The position numbers and the translations under genes are program-made. The notes under the pieces are model-generated. The model saw only the letters and a list, made by a program, of their open reading frames with translations. It was not told where the DNA came from and searched no databases. From contig OY757011.1 of assembly GCA_963580285.1 (NCBI GenBank), positions 99,503,728-99,567,727 of the forward strand: DNA of 64,000 nt, in the 5' to 3' direction. Below are positions 61,752-64,000 of this stretch, piece after piece. Source of the DNA: Lucinisca nassula (lineage: Eukaryota; Mollusca; Bivalvia; Lucinida; Lucinidae). How positions within the stretch are numbered: the first letter of the stretch is position 1; each line of letters starts with the position of its first letter.

Positions 61752-63482
61752 GTCGCACCTGCTTTAGCAGGAAGACATAGGCGTGCAAGTTTCCGTCCGT
61801 CCGTCCACACCAACGAAACAACATTTAGGGAGCAAAAAATTTGGACAGTTTGACACTTACGTATATATTCGTGAGGCCAAATGGGCTTTATTCGTTAATT
61901 TTGGTACTAAATGGCAAAAAATCGCTCTTAGGTGGCTTGCCACTTAAGAGAATTTGTCGCTTAATTAGTCAATATGCCGACGCCTAGCCACTTACCGGTA
62001 GGTATCCATTCGTAGGGATGTCCGTCTGGTTGTCCGTCCGTCTTTCCGTCAACATTTTACACTGGGTGTCTTGTCATTGCAACTCCTCCTACAGTTTCAT
62101 ACCCATTATTTTCAAACTTTGCGTGTGTTTTTGCCATGGTATGAGGATGCGCATGTGGTTTGGATTTTATTGTTCGACCAATTTTTGTCACTTTTTGTCA
62201 CACCTGCTTTAGCAGGAAGACGTAGGCGTGCAAGTGTCCGTCCCTCCGTTTGTTCGTCCATCCGGTTGTCCGTCCGTCTTTCCGTCAACATTTTACACTG
62301 GGTGTCTTGTCATCGCAACTCCTCCTACAGTTTCATACCGATAATTTTCATTTTGAAACCCTGTGTGTGTTTTTGCCATGGTGTGAGGATGCGCATGTGG
62401 TTTAGACTTTATCGTCGGATCATTTTTTGCCACTTTTTCCACATTGTGAACTTAGTCATTTTTAACCTTCAATTGATATATGATAGGTACCTCTTGTCAT
62501 CGCAACTGCTCTTGCAGTTTTATACCGATCATTTTGAAACTTTGCATGTACTTTTGCCATGGTATGAGGATGTGCATGTGGTTTGGACATAATTCTCAGA
62601 ATTTTTTTTCTCACTTTTTGCACATTATGAACTGAGCCATTGTTAAGCTTCATTTGATATACGATAGGTACCTTTTGTCATCGCAACTGCTCCTACAGTT
62701 TCATACCGATTATTTTGAAACTTTGTGTGTGTTTTTGCCATGCTATGAGGATGCGCATGTGGTTTGGACTTTATCTTCAGATAAATTTTTGTCACTTTTT
62801 TCACATTGTAAACTTAGTCATTTTTAACCTTCAATTGATATATGATAGGTACTTCTTGTGATCGCAACTTCTCTTGCAGTTTTATACCGATCATTTTGAA
62901 ACTTTGTCTGTGCTTTCGCCATGGTATGAGGATGCGCATGTGGTTTGGACTTTATCGTCAGATCATTTTTTGTCACTTTTTCCACATTGTGAACTTAGTC
63001 ATTTTTAACCGTCAATAGATATATGATAGGTACCTCTTGTCATCGCAACTCCTCTTGCAGTTTTATACCGATCATTTTGAAAATTTGCGTGTGCTTTCGC
63101 CATGGTATGAGGATGTGCATGTGGTTTCGACATAATTCTCAGAATATTTTTTTTTACTTTTTGCACATTATGAACTTTGCCATTTTTAAGCTTCATTTGA
63201 TATACGAAAGGTACCTCTTGTCATCGCAACTTCTCCTACAGTTTCATACTGATTATTTTGAAACTTTGTGTGTGTTTTTGCCATGGTATGAGGATGCCCA
63301 TGTGGTTTGGACTTCATCTTGGGATCAATTTTTATCACTTTTTCCACATTGTGAACTTAGTCAGTTTTTTACCTCACATATATATAGGCTATGGATTCTT
63401 CTCAAATCCCTATATTCATTTCTTCTGCCTTAAATAAACTTTTATTTTTTTGTGTGGGGCAGGTGGGGAGCAGGTGCGACAT
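61752..63482 (+). mobile_element. H: minisatellite element bounded by GTCGCACCTGC ends
   Basis: The left end 'gtcgcacctgctttagcagg' is repeated at about 62197, and the right end 'gagcaggtgcgac' is its inverse. 'tgtccgtccgtcttt' runs follow each left end. Then come units of ~180 bp marked by 'ttgtcatcgcaactcctcct' and 'ttttgccatggtatgaggat' (from 62072 to 63300). Two unit types ('cacattgtgaacttagtcat' and 'cacattatgaactgagccat') occur in the order B A B B A B, a higher-order arrangement. It lies in cluap1 intron 3. The architecture is like G, but the sequences are unrelated. Short frames here are by-products of the period. Confidence 0.75.
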
Positions 63483-63496
63483 CAACTTCACTGAAG

Positions 63497-63630
63497 TTGA
63501 ATCTCTGGTCTTATTTCTGAATGAAAACCATATGTTGTGGATACTCATTAGAAGCGCCTCATTGAGGCGCTTCTAATGAGTACCATGAGTACCAACAACA
63601 TGCAGAAATAAGAAAATAATACATTTACGT
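63497..63630. mobile_element. MA MITE, core only
   Basis: 'gtggatactcattagaagcg' and 'gcgcttctaatgagtacc' form the palindrome, flanked by 'cttatttctgaatg' and 'gcagaaataagaaaa'. The terminal parts are missing. Confidence 0.75.
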
Positions 63631-63756
63631 GGATACCCACTATTTTCGGGGGCTATGTCTGAAGCCTAATAATGGCGGGTAAGATTCTAGCTGAGATGAA
63701 AGTTTTTGTTTCTGTCAGGTGATTTCTATGGGCCCATGATCCTTTCAAAATACTGT

Positions 63757-63945
63757 ACACGTACAAAGGACACTCATTATAACAATAGTTTTTTTTTTCC
63801 AAAATATTTTGCCATCAATAAGAATCTGCCAGTATAAAGAGACCCAGTAAGGAGTGGTTCAATGGGTAACAGGGCCTTTTCATTAATTACTACAAGAAAC
63901 AATGTTTGTGACATTTGTTAGAATCGCCTCAGCAACATTAGGAAA
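63757..63945. mobile_element. Partial Tc1/mariner-type MITE (as 28984-29359)
   Basis: 'acaaaggacactcattataa' end and 'tgtttgtgacatttgttaga' plus 'atcgcctcagcaac' arm match the left half of 28984-29359. The right half is replaced by other sequence. Confidence 0.7.
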
Positions 63946-64000
63946 ACATGTCAATGTGATACAATGGCATCCAGCATGATGTTAGAAATGAAAAATACAA
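63946..64000 (+). other. cluap1 intron 3 continues beyond the window
   Basis: No exon seen in the last bases. Confidence 0.5.

Noticed and set aside
62071..63433. 173- and 136-codon frames
   Set aside because: These frames run through the H tandem units, with no domain and no conservation between unit types.

Overview
The window is eukaryotic nuclear DNA, AT-rich and very dense in transposons, with few genes. Spliced exons, tRNA-derived SINEs, many MITEs, non-LTR retrotransposon fragments and transposons carrying internal minisatellites point to a bivalve mollusc genome, probably heterodont. That taxonomic call rests on repeat style from general knowledge, not on a search.

Genes. (1) The 5' part of cluap1 (clusterin-associated protein 1, IFT38, an intraflagellar-transport B protein) lies on the + strand: a tiny first coding exon at 50866-50887, exon 2 at 59796-59907 and exon 3 at 61592-61676. 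All splice phases are compatible and the gene runs off the right edge. (2) An intact single-coding-exon beta-1,3-galactosyltransferase-like gene (GT31) lies on the - strand at 31747-32754. (3) A decayed relative of (2) lies at 42328-43800 and is split by nested transposons. (4) Two 5'-truncated LINE fragments encode reverse-transcriptase regions (2351-3243 and 48968-50722, both - strand).

Repeat families, with labels used below. V: a ~300-bp SINE-like repeat with a (CAAA)n-type tail, about 20 copies. T1-T4: tRNA-derived SINEs. MA: ~300-bp MITEs with a central palindrome. MB: ~200-bp mariner-like MITEs (CAGT ends, TA sites). PB: TTAA-flanked, CCC-ended piggyBac-like MITEs. HC: a hairpin cassette (GCAAACAGTGTAGACC arms) carried by PB elements and also by hAT-like MITEs. 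FB: foldback-like elements whose inverted ends are arrays of ~15-bp tandem repeats, with 8-bp target duplications in most. G and H: elements with hairpin or inverted ends and large internal minisatellites. M, N, K, L, R: other dispersed repeats.

Layout. 1-5.2 kb: palindromes, a LINE inside an MA MITE, and a 261-bp satellite hit by two SINEs with clear target duplications. 5.3-7.1, 12.5-14.6, 34.1-37.2 and 44.8-45.8 kb: G minisatellite elements. 19.4-20.2 kb: a 765-bp element built of alternating inverted decamers. 29.4-31.2 kb: a local duplication. 31.7-32.8 kb: the glycosyltransferase. 42.3-43.8 kb: its pseudogene with four nesting levels. 48.2-58.9 kb: five FB elements, one abutting the cluap1 promoter and four in cluap1 intron 1. 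61.7-63.5 kb: the H minisatellite element in cluap1 intron 3.

The most interesting signals are the FB class, with arrays of unrelated short repeats, inverted arrangement, 8-bp duplications and mutual nesting; and the HC hairpin cassette, shared by two unrelated transposon superfamilies and with arms that stay matched within a copy while differing between copies.
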